From an uncultured Eubacterium sp. (GTDB lineage: Bacteria; Bacillota_A; Clostridia; Lachnospirales; Lachnospiraceae), in NCBI GenBank assembly GCA_910589045.1, contig CAJUSH010000021.1, positions 19,946 through 52,088 on the forward strand: a DNA stretch of 32,143 nt, given 5' to 3'. The position numbers and the translations under genes were made by a program. The notes under the pieces are model-generated. The model made no database searches. It worked only from the letters and a program-made list of their open reading frames with translations, and was not told the origin of the DNA. Below, piece by piece: positions 25,619 through 32,143 of the stretch; positions within the stretch are counted from its first letter, which is position 1, and every line of letters begins with the position of its first letter.

Positions 25619-25666
25619 AGGATCGTTCTGATCAGCATAAGAAGGCGCGAAGGCGTCTTTTTTTTC

Positions 25667-26060
25667 GATCAAAATATGAAAATATATGAAAAAATAGAAA
25701 AAAGCAAGAAGAATATTATAAATAAGTGTAAATGAATCTGTTTTAAATAAAATAAGATATAAAAAAAGAAAATAAAAGTAAATAAATAAAAATGTGTATA
25801 TAAGAATGTAAAATAAACTATAAGAATGTAATAGAAATAAAAAGAAGAAATATAATGAAAAAAGAATGTAATAGAAGTTAAATTAGAGAAAATAAAGGAA
25901 TTATAGTACTTTACGGATTAAATAAATGAAAAAGAATGTTTAAGTATGATATATATATAAAATAAGGATAAAAGCAGTATTTTATATGTAATATATGAAA
26001 AATAAAAGAAAATATGTGTAGAAATATGTTGACAAATGAGAAATAATGAATTAGAATAGA
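25667..26060. other. AT-rich, C-depleted intergenic spacer
   Basis: About 390 bp are made almost only of A, T and G on the plus strand, with fewer than ten C residues, in a chromosome whose genes are GC-rich. AAGAATGT recurs at about 25804, 25823, 25863 and 25933, two of the copies continuing AATAGAA. There is no open reading frame of useful length, no DnaA box (TTATCCACA), and no strong hairpin. The right end contains the promoter of the HTH gene. The rest of 25508-25666 holds the GH13 promoter and the GGGGGTGAAAAGT motif. Confidence 0.7.
26029..26057 (+). promoter_or_regulatory. Promoter for the HTH / FtsL-like gene pair
   Basis: TTGACA (26029-26034), a 17-nt spacer and TAGAAT (26052-26057), about 25 bp ahead of AAGGAGG at 26069-26075 and ATG 26083. 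Confidence 0.8.
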
Positions 26061-26082
26061 GAAGGTTCAAGGAGGCATCGGT

Positions 26083-26520
26083 ATGCTGGATGAAAAATTA
26101 TATACAGTAGCGGATGTCGCCGAAGTAACCGGACTGACGAGCCGGACGATTCGTAATTACTTGAAGGACGGTACCCTCAGAGGTCAGAAAATCGGCGTTC
26201 AATGGCGGTTTACCGAAGAGGAGATCAGAAAACTATTTTCCAGGCAGACACCGGGACAGGATTCACCGACGCAGATCGTGCGTAGCTTTCTGGGTCAGCA
26301 TGAGCGGGAGGGGGCTTCCTTTCTTGCACTGTTAGATTTTCCCTGTGTCACGGAGAAGGACGGGATGGAGATGTTTGCAAAGCTGCAGAAGCTGCGCGGA
26401 GCGGGCATTGCATCCATGTCTTACGAATATCACGATGAGGGACAGTTGTTGCGTATCGCATTAGACGGCGATACCGGAGCGGTCATGGACTTGTTGGAGC
26501 AGATCAGAGAGGAAAAGTAA
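26083..26520 (+). CDS. Excisionase/MerR-like helix-turn-helix protein
   Basis: A 145-residue protein. Residues 5-50 form a winged helix-turn-helix of the HTH_17 (excisionase/MerR-like) type: LYTVADVAEVTGLTSRTIRN followed by YLKDGTLRGQKIGVQWRFTE. Residues 60-145 are an alpha/beta domain I do not recognise (SFLALLDFPCV, GIASMSYEYHDEGQLLRIAL, VMDLLEQIREE). It has no partner integrase nearby, so it is more likely a chromosomal regulator than an excisionase. It starts 7 nt after AAGGAGG behind a consensus promoter. The FtsL-like gene begins 10 bp after its stop. Confidence 0.85.
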   Translation: MLDEKLYTVADVAEVTGLTSRTIRNYLKDGTLRGQKIGVQWRFTEEEIRKLFSRQTPGQDSPTQIVRSFLGQHEREGASFLALLDFPCVTEKDGMEMFAKLQKLRGAGIASMSYEYHDEGQLLRIALDGDTGAVMDLLEQIREEK

Positions 26521-26530
26521 TTGTTGGGGA

Positions 26531-27085
26531 GTGGTCAGGGCAGCTGCCTTGACCGGAAAATGCGATTCTGTTGTGCAGCGTTCCGGACGATTTCCAACGG
26601 ATTTTGTACCGGAGCCGCGGAGTGATCCTGAGCAGTTACGGCGGGAATATAAATTGCTTGAGATGAAGGCCGCTCATATGACCGAGTGGGAGATCGATGC
26701 CCACTACAAAAGGCAGGAGGAGGAGAACCTGAGGCGTTACTATGCGCTCCAGGCGAAGCGTGTGCTCCGGGAGGAACGCAGCAGGCTTCTTCGGTTTATA
26801 AGTACGGCGCTATTGATGCTGGTCATATGTACTGTATTTTTACAATTAGATTTTCAGGTTCAGCAGCGGACCTGCCGGGTCGCACTGCTGGAAAAAGAGG
26901 TTGACGAGCTGCGTCTGCAAAACGCGGACGCGGAAAAACGCATAGAGGATGCCGGAAACATGCTTGTGATACAAAGAAAGGCGGTATCATACGGCATGGG
27001 GTATCCGAAGGAGGGGAATGTAGTTTACTACACGCTGGAGAAGCAGGATTATATGTTCCAGACCGGCAGCATTCCCGAATCGTAG
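26531..27085 (+). CDS. FtsL/DivIC-like single-pass membrane protein
   Basis: A bitopic protein of up to 184 residues. The polar N-terminus (1-85) is rich in Arg/Glu (RREYKLLEMKAAHMTEWEID, RQEEENLRRYYALQAKR). One membrane helix lies at about 86-108 (FISTALLMLVICTVFLQL), followed by an extracellular coiled coil at about 111-142 (VALLEKEVDELRLQNADAEK) and a short motif AVSYGMGYPKEGNVVYYTLE. This topology and the G-x-x-Y-P-x-x-x-x-V-x-Y end resemble FtsL/DivIC septum proteins of Clostridia, but the gene is outside any division cluster. The start is uncertain: GTG 26531 lacks spacing from GGGGA, and the first ATG is at 26663. The function is inferred from shape only. Confidence 0.6.
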   Translation: MVRAAALTGKCDSVVQRSGRFPTDFVPEPRSDPEQLRREYKLLEMKAAHMTEWEIDAHYKRQEEENLRRYYALQAKRVLREERSRLLRFISTALLMLVICTVFLQLDFQVQQRTCRVALLEKEVDELRLQNADAEKRIEDAGNMLVIQRKAVSYGMGYPKEGNVVYYTLEKQDYMFQTGSIPES

Positions 27086-27146
27086 CGGTGGGGCCTCCCA
27101 TGGCTGCGGTAAAACATTCTATCGCCTTCCTATGAATTCTTCCAAA

Positions 27147-27185
27147 TCAGAGGGACAGATACGTATTTTGTATCTGTCCCTCTGA
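27147..27185. terminator. Perfect 16-bp inverted repeat after the FtsL-like gene
   Basis: TCAGAGGGACAGATAC (27147-27162) and GTATCTGTCCCTCTGA (27170-27185) pair perfectly around a 7-nt loop (GTATTTT). No T-run follows, so intrinsic termination would be weak. It may instead be a dispersed palindromic repeat. It is 61 bp after the stop of the FtsL-like gene. Confidence 0.55.
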
Positions 27186-27291
27186 GCATTTCGGTGAACT
27201 GTCCGCCCACCGGGAATCTGCAGCAAAGTCAAAGCTCAAACTGCTGTCTGAATCATGCGCCTATACAGCCCCCGCAGTACATGCGTGGCGC

Positions 27292-27318
27292 AGGTGTGAA
27301 AAGTAACACAACTGTTAC
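27292..27318 (+). repeat. GGTGTGAAAAGT intergenic motif, copy 3, with GTAAC/GTTAC hairpin
   Basis: AGGTGTGAAAAGTAACACAA followed by CTGTTAC. GTAAC (27303-27307) and GTTAC (27314-27318) can pair. It lies 30 bp upstream of the kinase promoter, the same position copy 1 has relative to the GlnRS promoter (40 bp). Confidence 0.45.
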
Positions 27319-27347
27319 AAAAGTAATCCTTTTGGACTCTGTTTTGC

Positions 27348-27376
27348 TTTACATCGGAGGGAAAACGGGATAAAAT
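27348..27376 (+). promoter_or_regulatory. Promoter for the hybrid histidine kinase
   Basis: TTTACA (27348-27353), a 17-nt spacer and TAAAAT (27371-27376). Transcription starting near 27383 would place the whole 26-bp repeat array in a 5' leader of about 235 nt. Confidence 0.55.
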
Positions 27377-27437
27377 GTAATTGTTTGGGGACGTGTGGAG
27401 AGCGCTGCTGCCGGAACGAAAGCGTTTCCTTTTCCGC

Positions 27438-27577
27438 GGATGCGCGCAGGTTTCCGAAAACCGGATGCGCGCGGGTTTCCGAAAAACCGGATGTGCGCGG
27501 GTTTCCGAAAAACCGGATGCGCGCGGGTTTCCGAAAAGTCGGATGCGTGCGGGTTTCCGAAAAGTCGGATGCGAGCA
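27438..27577. repeat. 26-bp minisatellite, five units plus a partial, in the kinase leader
   Basis: Units begin GGATG at 27438, 27463, 27489, 27515 and 27541, with a partial unit at 27567. Spacings are 25, 26, 26, 26 and 26 bp. The consensus is GGATGCGCGCGGGTTTCCGA followed by AAAACC, with a switch to AAAGTC in the last two units. Each unit can fold as GGTTT-CCGA-AAACC. There are no spacers between units, so it is not a CRISPR. It ends about 40 bp before the kinase start codon. Because 26 is not a multiple of 3, long frames run through it in every phase; none has a convincing start. Together with the hairpin, motif and promoter above, this is all I see in 27086-27618. Confidence 0.85.
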
Positions 27578-27618
27578 GCCCTGCATGAAAGTTCAAAACC
27601 TATAAGGAGGATGTTCCA

Positions 27619-29799
27619 ATGACATACATGCTGCACATTACAATGCGAATTATACAGTTCCTGGTGTTTATCGGCACCTTTTTTCTGCTGTACCGTATTT
27701 ACCGGGAAAAAAACACGACGCGTCAGCGGATGCTGCTGCTGGCGTCGATTTGTGCTGTCATCAACATATACGGCTATCTGGAGGCGCTTTCGGTGGACTC
27801 CCGGCAGGGAAGTGAATGGTCGGTGCGCCTGCAATATGTATCGATGCTCATGTTTTTTGCGTTCATGCTGCATTTAATGGTCATGTTCTGCGAGATCAAC
27901 ATCCGCAAATGGCAGATCGCCCTGCTCTGGGCGTGCAACGGCTTTTTTCTGACGATGCTTTTTACGGAGGAAAATTATAAGGTTCTCTTTTATGACTATT
28001 CCTATGTATCACAGCCTCTCGCCATGCAGATCCGTTTCCGGTTTCTGCCCTTAGGCTATGTGTTTATGGGCTATGTTGCGCTGCTCATTCTGGCGATCCT
28101 CTACGTGGGGATCGTGGTGCGGCAGACGATGCAGAAGGACAGCGTGGTCACGATCGTCTCCATCGTGGCGATTTTGCCGGGAGTCGCATATGTGCTGAAT
28201 CTGGCGGGTGTAACAGGAGGCTTTGATTTCGGATCGATCCTCATGCCGCTGGCCTGCCTGCTCATCTACCATTTCAACAAAAACTATCATTTGCTGGACG
28301 ACGGACAGATTGCCCGGGAGGTGATTTTGGATGAGCTGGGGGAGGGCTATATCATTCTCGACCGGGAACGGCGTGTGAAGTCGTACAACATGATCGCAGC
28401 CATGCTCTATCCGGAATTGGAGCAGCCCGGAGAAAGCGAGATGATCGTCGAGCTGATTTTCCTACATAACCATGATGTGCTGGAGCACAACGGGAAGATC
28501 TGCAATATCGTCGTCTCCGATTTGAAGGAGGGCGGGGATCTCATCGGATATGTAACGTGGATTTATGATTGTACGGATGAGTATTATTATATGAAGGATC
28601 TGCAGCAGATACAGGAGCAGGCGATCCACTCGGATCAGGAAAAGGATCTGTTTTTGTACCATATGACCCATGGCTTCGGTTCGCCGCTGCATATTATCAA
28701 AAACCGTTCCGACGCGGTCTATCAGGACGACCGCTCCTCGGATGATGTGCGGGAGATGACGCTGGAGATTTTGGAGGCAGGTCAGAAGCTGGAGGATATG
28801 ATCGCGCTTATGATGGATCAGAGCGACGAGGAGGTCAGAAACGGGCTGCAGGAGACGGAATACGACACCAAGGAGCTGCTTGAATCTCTGCGGTCGACGC
28901 TCGAGGAGCGCAGGCAGGGACGCTGCAGGGAGGTACGCTTTTCGGACGACCCGCGTCTGCCGGCGCGCTGGTACGGTGACAAAAGCGGGATTGAGAGCGT
29001 TGTGAACAACATCCTGCACGGTGCAGGCATCGTCTCGAGAATCGCGGGACTGGAGATGGACGTCTCCTTTGAGACGCGCTACACGGACACGCTGCTGGTC
29101 ATCACACTGTACCTCAGTGACAAGGGTGCCACGACCGCAGAGATCAACCGTCTGGAGTCCAGGGAGCAGAAGGGCGATAAAAATCTGGCTATGGAGGTCA
29201 ATTACATTTCCTATAAGCTGTGCCGCCGTCTGCTGCTGCAGATGAAGGGGACGATGGAGTGCGGCGTGGATCTGGACAAGTCCAGAATCAGGCTGATGCT
29301 CCCGCAGCAGGTGATTGACAATGTTCCTTACGGCAGCGGCTCACAGGGCGTGGAAGAGGCAGAGGGTGCGGCGGCCCCGGCGCGAGAGACGGCTGCCTTC
29401 GGAGGCGCACAGCCCACGGTTATGGTTGTGGATGACAACGTTCTGTATTTGAAGGAGATCAATTCGTGGCTCCGGAAGCTGCAGCTAAAGACGATAATGG
29501 CGAAGAGCGGTTCGGAATGTCTGCAGATCCTCGGGCGCAGGAGAGTGGATCTGATCTTTATGGATCAGATGATGCCGGAGATGGACGGCACGCAGACACT
29601 CAGGAAGATCCGCAGGCTTGAGGAGGAGCAGGGAGCGGAAAAGCCGGTTCCGGTAGTATTGCTCACCGCAGACGATATGGCAGGGGCGCGCAAGCGCTAT
29701 CTGGAATCAGGCTTCAGCGATTATGTAGTAAAGCCTATCGAGCCGCAGCAGCTGCAGGACCAGGTGCGTCAGCACCTGCGGATGCGCAGCCGGGGATAA
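27619..29799 (+). CDS. Hybrid sensor histidine kinase with 7TM sensor, degenerate ATPase domain and receiver
   Basis: A 726-residue membrane protein. Residues 1-225 form about seven helices like the N-terminal 7TM sensor of histidine kinases. Residues 235-325 are PAS-like (LDELGEGYIILDRERRVKSY). The dimerisation helix carries H351 in YHMTHGFGSPLHIIKN, in place of the canonical H-E-x-x-T-P. The ATPase region keeps an N-box-like IESVVNNILHGAG (458-470). However, G1 is SDKGATT (500-506) instead of DxGxG, and no GLGL box is visible. The receiver (about 600-725) is intact: D605/D606, phosphoacceptor D649 (LIFMDQMMPEMDG), T683, K705. AAGGAGG precedes ATG 27619. The kinase may be weak or inactive. 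No output regulator is adjacent. Confidence 0.9.
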   Translation: MTYMLHITMRIIQFLVFIGTFFLLYRIYREKNTTRQRMLLLASICAVINIYGYLEALSVDSRQGSEWSVRLQYVSMLMFFAFMLHLMVMFCEINIRKWQIALLWACNGFFLTMLFTEENYKVLFYDYSYVSQPLAMQIRFRFLPLGYVFMGYVALLILAILYVGIVVRQTMQKDSVVTIVSIVAILPGVAYVLNLAGVTGGFDFGSILMPLACLLIYHFNKNYHLLDDGQIAREVILDELGEGYIILDRERRVKSYNMIAAMLYPELEQPGESEMIVELIFLHNHDVLEHNGKICNIVVSDLKEGGDLIGYVTWIYDCTDEYYYMKDLQQIQEQAIHSDQEKDLFLYHMTHGFGSPLHIIKNRSDAVYQDDRSSDDVREMTLEILEAGQKLEDMIALMMDQSDEEVRNGLQETEYDTKELLESLRSTLEERRQGRCREVRFSDDPRLPARWYGDKSGIESVVNNILHGAGIVSRIAGLEMDVSFETRYTDTLLVITLYLSDKGATTAEINRLESREQKGDKNLAMEVNYISYKLCRRLLLQMKGTMECGVDLDKSRIRLMLPQQVIDNVPYGSGSQGVEEAEGAAAPARETAAFGGAQPTVMVVDDNVLYLKEINSWLRKLQLKTIMAKSGSECLQILGRRRVDLIFMDQMMPEMDGTQTLRKIRRLEEEQGAEKPVPVVLLTADDMAGARKRYLESGFSDYVVKPIEPQQLQDQVRQHLRMRSRG

Positions 29800-29825
29800 G
29801 AAGAAATCGAAAAAAGAGAAAAGAA

Positions 29826-29848
29826 AGGGGAGCCGCGGCTCCCCTGCT
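29826..29848. terminator. Bidirectional terminator between kinase and chemotaxis receptor
   Basis: AGGGGAGCCGCGGCTCCCCT (29826-29845) is a perfect palindrome. On the minus strand it is followed by TTCTTTTC, a better U-tract for the receptor gene than the GCTTTAT on the plus strand for the kinase gene. Confidence 0.7.
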
Positions 29849-29856
29849 TTATCGTT

Positions 29857-29880
29857 CAGGAAATTTTTCCGAATTTCCTG
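29857..29880. terminator. Second hairpin downstream of the chemotaxis receptor
   Basis: CAGGAAATT (29857-29865) pairs with AATTTCCTG (29872-29880) around TTTCCG. It is the first hairpin met by minus-strand transcription after the receptor stop, and the palindrome at 29826 follows it. Confidence 0.5.
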
Positions 29881-29902
29881 TGTGCTGAACATATTTTTGT
29901 TC

Positions 29903-31672
29903 CTACAGATTTTTAAACCGGTCTGCCTCCTCCATAAGCATCTGGCTGATGCGCTGGTTGGTGTCCATCTCGTTGTGTACGGTCTGGATGTTGTTGACGA
30001 GGGTGGAGGTGTTTTCGGTAGCATTTGTGACGCCGAGGGTACTTTCCTCAATGGCGTTTGTGATGCCGCTGATGGCATCGGTAACCTGCTGCATGATTTC
30101 GAGCAGATGGCTGGTGCGTTCCTCAAATACATTCATCGTATCGTTGATGTAGGTCGCGTCGTCACGGTACTGCTTTCCGGTTTCCACAAACCGCGTGTAG
30201 TCAGGAAGGACGGTCTCGTTGACGTAATCTACGATAGAATTGGAGTTTTCCACGAGTGCATCTACGGCGCGCACCACAAGCAGGTTGATCTCCTGGATGT
30301 TTCCGGCGGTCTGTCTGGTGGAATCGGCAAGGGAGCGGATTTCGTCCGCAACGACGGAGAAGCCCTTGCCCGCTTCCCCGGCTCTGGCTGCCTCGATGGA
30401 GGCGTTAAGCGCCAGCAGGTTGGTCTGGCTGGAAATGCTCAAAATCTCGTTTGTCAGGTCGTTGACCTTGGCAACGCTCTTGCTCTCCTCGATCGCTGCC
30501 TCCAGGGAATGGATAATGCCTGCGATGATCTCGCTGGTGCTGTCCTTGTTGCGCTGTGCGGCAAGCTCCAGCTCCTTTGCGCGGGATGCCATCTCGGAGG
30601 CGTAGGTGTTCATGGAAGCGGTATCCTCCGCGATGCTGGATACCTGCATGCCCGCGTCGCTCACCTCGGTGCTGACGCTGGTAGTAGTGGAGGAAACCTC
30701 CTCCATCGTAGCGGACAGCTCCTCTAAAAGGGAGGAAATGTCCGATGCGTTGGAGCTTGCGGTGTCCACACTGCCGGAAACCGTATTTACGACATTGCCG
30801 AGATAGTCCGCGTTGGCGACGATCTGGCCCATGATTTTCTGTAATGTTTTCAGGAAAATGTTCATTCCGTTTGCGAGACGCCCCAGCTCGTCGGAGGATT
30901 TCACTTCAATGCGGGCGGTGAGGTCACCGTGGCCGTTCTGAATGTCGGCGACGATCTGGTCAAGGTTTTTTGTCGTCTTTTTGATGGGACGGACAACGCT
31001 TAAATTCACGACTGCAAAGGCCAGGAGCGCCAGCAGAATGCCGATGACGGTGGCACTGCAGGTGAGTATGACGGAGCGTATGTAGATCTTGTGCTGTTCC
31101 TCCACGCTGGCATCGATCATGGCGCGGTTGCGGCTTTTCATTTCCTGAAGCTGTGCTTCCATCGTATTGGCGCCGGACTGCATCAGGTTCGGCACGTAGG
31201 ACTGGGCCAGCTTCTTCATCATGTTCATACTGAGCTGCTCAGCCGTGTCGTAGGTGTACTTGTAAACCTGATAGTTGTCCTGAAACTCCTGAATGAGCTG
31301 CTTGTCCTGCGGGTCGGTGACGGACTGCTCGTAGGAGGCGAGGGCCGTCTCGATCTCCTGGAAGAGAACATCGGCTGCCGCTTCGCATTCCTCCATGTAG
31401 TATTTTTCGTCGGAGAGACAGTGGGAGTAAATGAGCCGCTGCAGGTTGCCGAAGTCAGCGATTGCCGTGTTCAGGGTGTTTTGCAGCGGAACCTTCTCGG
31501 ATGTGATCTGGGAGCTTCTCTGCTGTATGTTTTGTATGTTTGCTAAATTCAGCAAGCCGGATACAATAATAATCAGTGCCAGCGCCAGAATCGGGATCAA
31601 TATTTTTGATCGGATGCTGGATGATTTTGTTTTTGGCGGCTTGCCACCGAATGTGGTTCCTTTTCTGTTCAT
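29903..31672 (-). CDS. Methyl-accepting chemotaxis protein
   Basis: A 589-residue transmembrane chemoreceptor. TM1 is at about 23-45 (ILIPILALALIIIVSGLLNL). The extracytoplasmic four-helix-bundle-type sensor spans about 46-198, TM2 about 199-226, and a HAMP domain about 225-280 (VRPIKKTTKNLDQIVADIQN). The signalling domain has the invariant hairpin tip QTNLLALNASIEAARAGEAG followed by KGFSVVADEIRSLADST, which contacts CheA and CheW. The Glu/Gln adaptation helices flank it. No C-terminal CheR/CheB tether pentapeptide is seen. AGGAGG sits upstream of ATG 31672, and a promoter is at 31715-31743. No che or flagellar genes are in the window, so it is an orphan receptor, and the ligand is unknown. 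Confidence 0.95.
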   Translation of the reverse strand: MNRKGTTFGGKPPKTKSSSIRSKILIPILALALIIIVSGLLNLANIQNIQQRSSQITSEKVPLQNTLNTAIADFGNLQRLIYSHCLSDEKYYMEECEAAADVLFQEIETALASYEQSVTDPQDKQLIQEFQDNYQVYKYTYDTAEQLSMNMMKKLAQSYVPNLMQSGANTMEAQLQEMKSRNRAMIDASVEEQHKIYIRSVILTCSATVIGILLALLAFAVVNLSVVRPIKKTTKNLDQIVADIQNGHGDLTARIEVKSSDELGRLANGMNIFLKTLQKIMGQIVANADYLGNVVNTVSGSVDTASSNASDISSLLEELSATMEEVSSTTTSVSTEVSDAGMQVSSIAEDTASMNTYASEMASRAKELELAAQRNKDSTSEIIAGIIHSLEAAIEESKSVAKVNDLTNEILSISSQTNLLALNASIEAARAGEAGKGFSVVADEIRSLADSTRQTAGNIQEINLLVVRAVDALVENSNSIVDYVNETVLPDYTRFVETGKQYRDDATYINDTMNVFEERTSHLLEIMQQVTDAISGITNAIEESTLGVTNATENTSTLVNNIQTVHNEMDTNQRISQMLMEEADRFKNL

Positions 31673-31714
31673 GCTGCACCTCCTGGGTAATTAGTAAAAA
31701 ATCAACTATAAACC

Positions 31715-31743
31715 AGTATAGCACATTTTGCAAAAAAGCGCAA
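31715..31743 (-). promoter_or_regulatory. Promoter for the chemotaxis receptor
   Basis: Minus strand: TTGCGC (31738-31743), a 17-nt spacer, TATACT (31715-31720), 43 bp upstream of the ATG. No sigma-28 (TAAA-N15-GCCGATAA) motif is evident. Confidence 0.6.
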
Positions 31744-31896
31744 AAAATTGTCGGATTTTTTGTAACCGTTCGTAATGGTCCTGGTAGGTGTCGCCAGACC
31801 GGTGCCTAATCATTATACAGCTTAAACAATGAGAGGATTAAGTCCCAACTGGTTGTTGGGTACTGAAACCCTACACTTATATATCAGGAGGAGCGG

Positions 31897-32143
31897 ATGC
31901 AGATGCGCATAAGGAAAGCTGCGATATATGCCAGGGTTTCAACAGAGCATGAGGCACAGCTTTTGGCATTGGAGAACCAGGTGCAGTATTACGATGACCT
32001 GATAAACAGCCACCCGGACTGGGTGCTGTACCGCCGGTATATCGATGAAGGGATCACCGGCACTTCCATAGCCAGGCGGAAAAACTTCGTGCGGATGATG
32101 GAGGACGCAAAGGACGGGCATTTTGATCTGACCGTCACGAGGG
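31897..32143 (+). CDS. Serine recombinase, N-terminal part (runs off the window)
   Basis: The first 82 residues of a serine site-specific recombinase (resolvase/invertase N-terminal domain). The catalytic serine is S15 in IYARVSTEHEAQ. Also visible are RRYIDEGITGTS with the following ARRKNFVRMMEDAKDG, and FDLTVTR. In the family this pattern belongs to large serine recombinases and the recombinases of Tn4451-like elements and ICEs of Clostridia. ATG 31897 is 5 nt after AGGAGG (31886-31891); ATG 31903 is also in frame. The leader contains a CCCAAC/GTTGGG hairpin at 31844-31860. The C-terminal domains that would settle the class lie outside the window. Confidence 0.88.
   Translation, partial: MQMRIRKAAIYARVSTEHEAQLLALENQVQYYDDLINSHPDWVLYRRYIDEGITGTSIARRKNFVRMMEDAKDGHFDLTVTR

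Noticed and set aside
25628..25665. Intrinsic terminator before the AT-rich spacer
   Set aside because: There is a T8 run, but the preceding GGCGCGAAGGCGTC segment pairs poorly, and no plus-strand gene ends just upstream.
25667..26060. Replication origin or DNA-unwinding region
   Set aside because: It is AT-rich, but no DnaA boxes and no dnaA, dnaN or other origin-linked genes are nearby.
27438..27577. CRISPR array
   Set aside because: Units are contiguous 25-26 bp repeats with no unique spacers, and no cas genes are in the window.
27381..27605. Repeat-encoded peptides through the 26-bp array in all frames on both strands
   Set aside because: The frames exist only because the repeat lacks stop codons. 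None has a ribosome binding site, and the predicted promoter reads into the kinase.

Overview
The window looks like chromosomal DNA of a Gram-positive gut-type Clostridia bacterium, most likely Lachnospiraceae. Three things point there: the Firmicutes gene order ylxM-ffh-rpsP-khpA-rimM-trmD, a GlnRS with a Clostridia-like signature, and strong AGGAGG ribosome binding sites with TTGACA/TATAAT-type promoters. The assignment rests on gene content and remembered protein families; no search was run. Coding DNA is GC-rich, and one intergenic spacer is extremely AT-rich.

Layout: (1) 1-3739, the tail of a transport operon: a MalG-type ABC permease, a long coiled-coil HlyD/MacA-type membrane-fusion protein, and a one-helix protein resembling the extracytoplasmic domain of MacB permeases. 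(2) 3797-4744, a J-domain protein on the minus strand, divergent from (3) 4893-8717, the SRP / ribosomal protein S16 / 16S maturation / tRNA m1G37 cluster (ylxM, ffh, rpsP, khpA, rimM, trmD), split by a terminator after khpA. (4) 8723-14151, a secreted PepSY-like protein, a small membrane protein, a GH42 beta-galactosidase and a DUF255 thioredoxin-fold protein. (5) 14127-16859, a LysR regulator divergent from a MATE efflux pump, with two tandem 152-bp palindromic repeat units between them. (6) 17070-23636, GlnRS, DUF2225, a MocR-type regulator with a repetitive insertion, a YjjG-like HAD phosphatase and an NSS sodium symporter. (7) 23705-25507, a GH13 amylase-family enzyme with a repetitive linker and an unusual tail. 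(8) 25508-26082, an AT-rich, C-poor spacer. (9) 26083-31672, an HTH protein, an FtsL/DivIC-like membrane protein, a 26-bp minisatellite in the leader of a hybrid histidine kinase, and a convergent chemotaxis receptor. (10) 31897 to the right edge, the start of a serine recombinase, probably the border of a mobile element.

The recurring theme outside the core genes is repeat expansion: a 152-bp palindromic element, a 26-bp minisatellite, and two independent in-frame 36-bp (12-residue) repeats in unrelated proteins. The least explained system is the left-edge operon joining an importer-type permease to an efflux-type adaptor and a MacB-like extracellular domain. The other open questions are the repeat-bearing leaders of the MATE and histidine kinase genes, which could be regulatory or variable.
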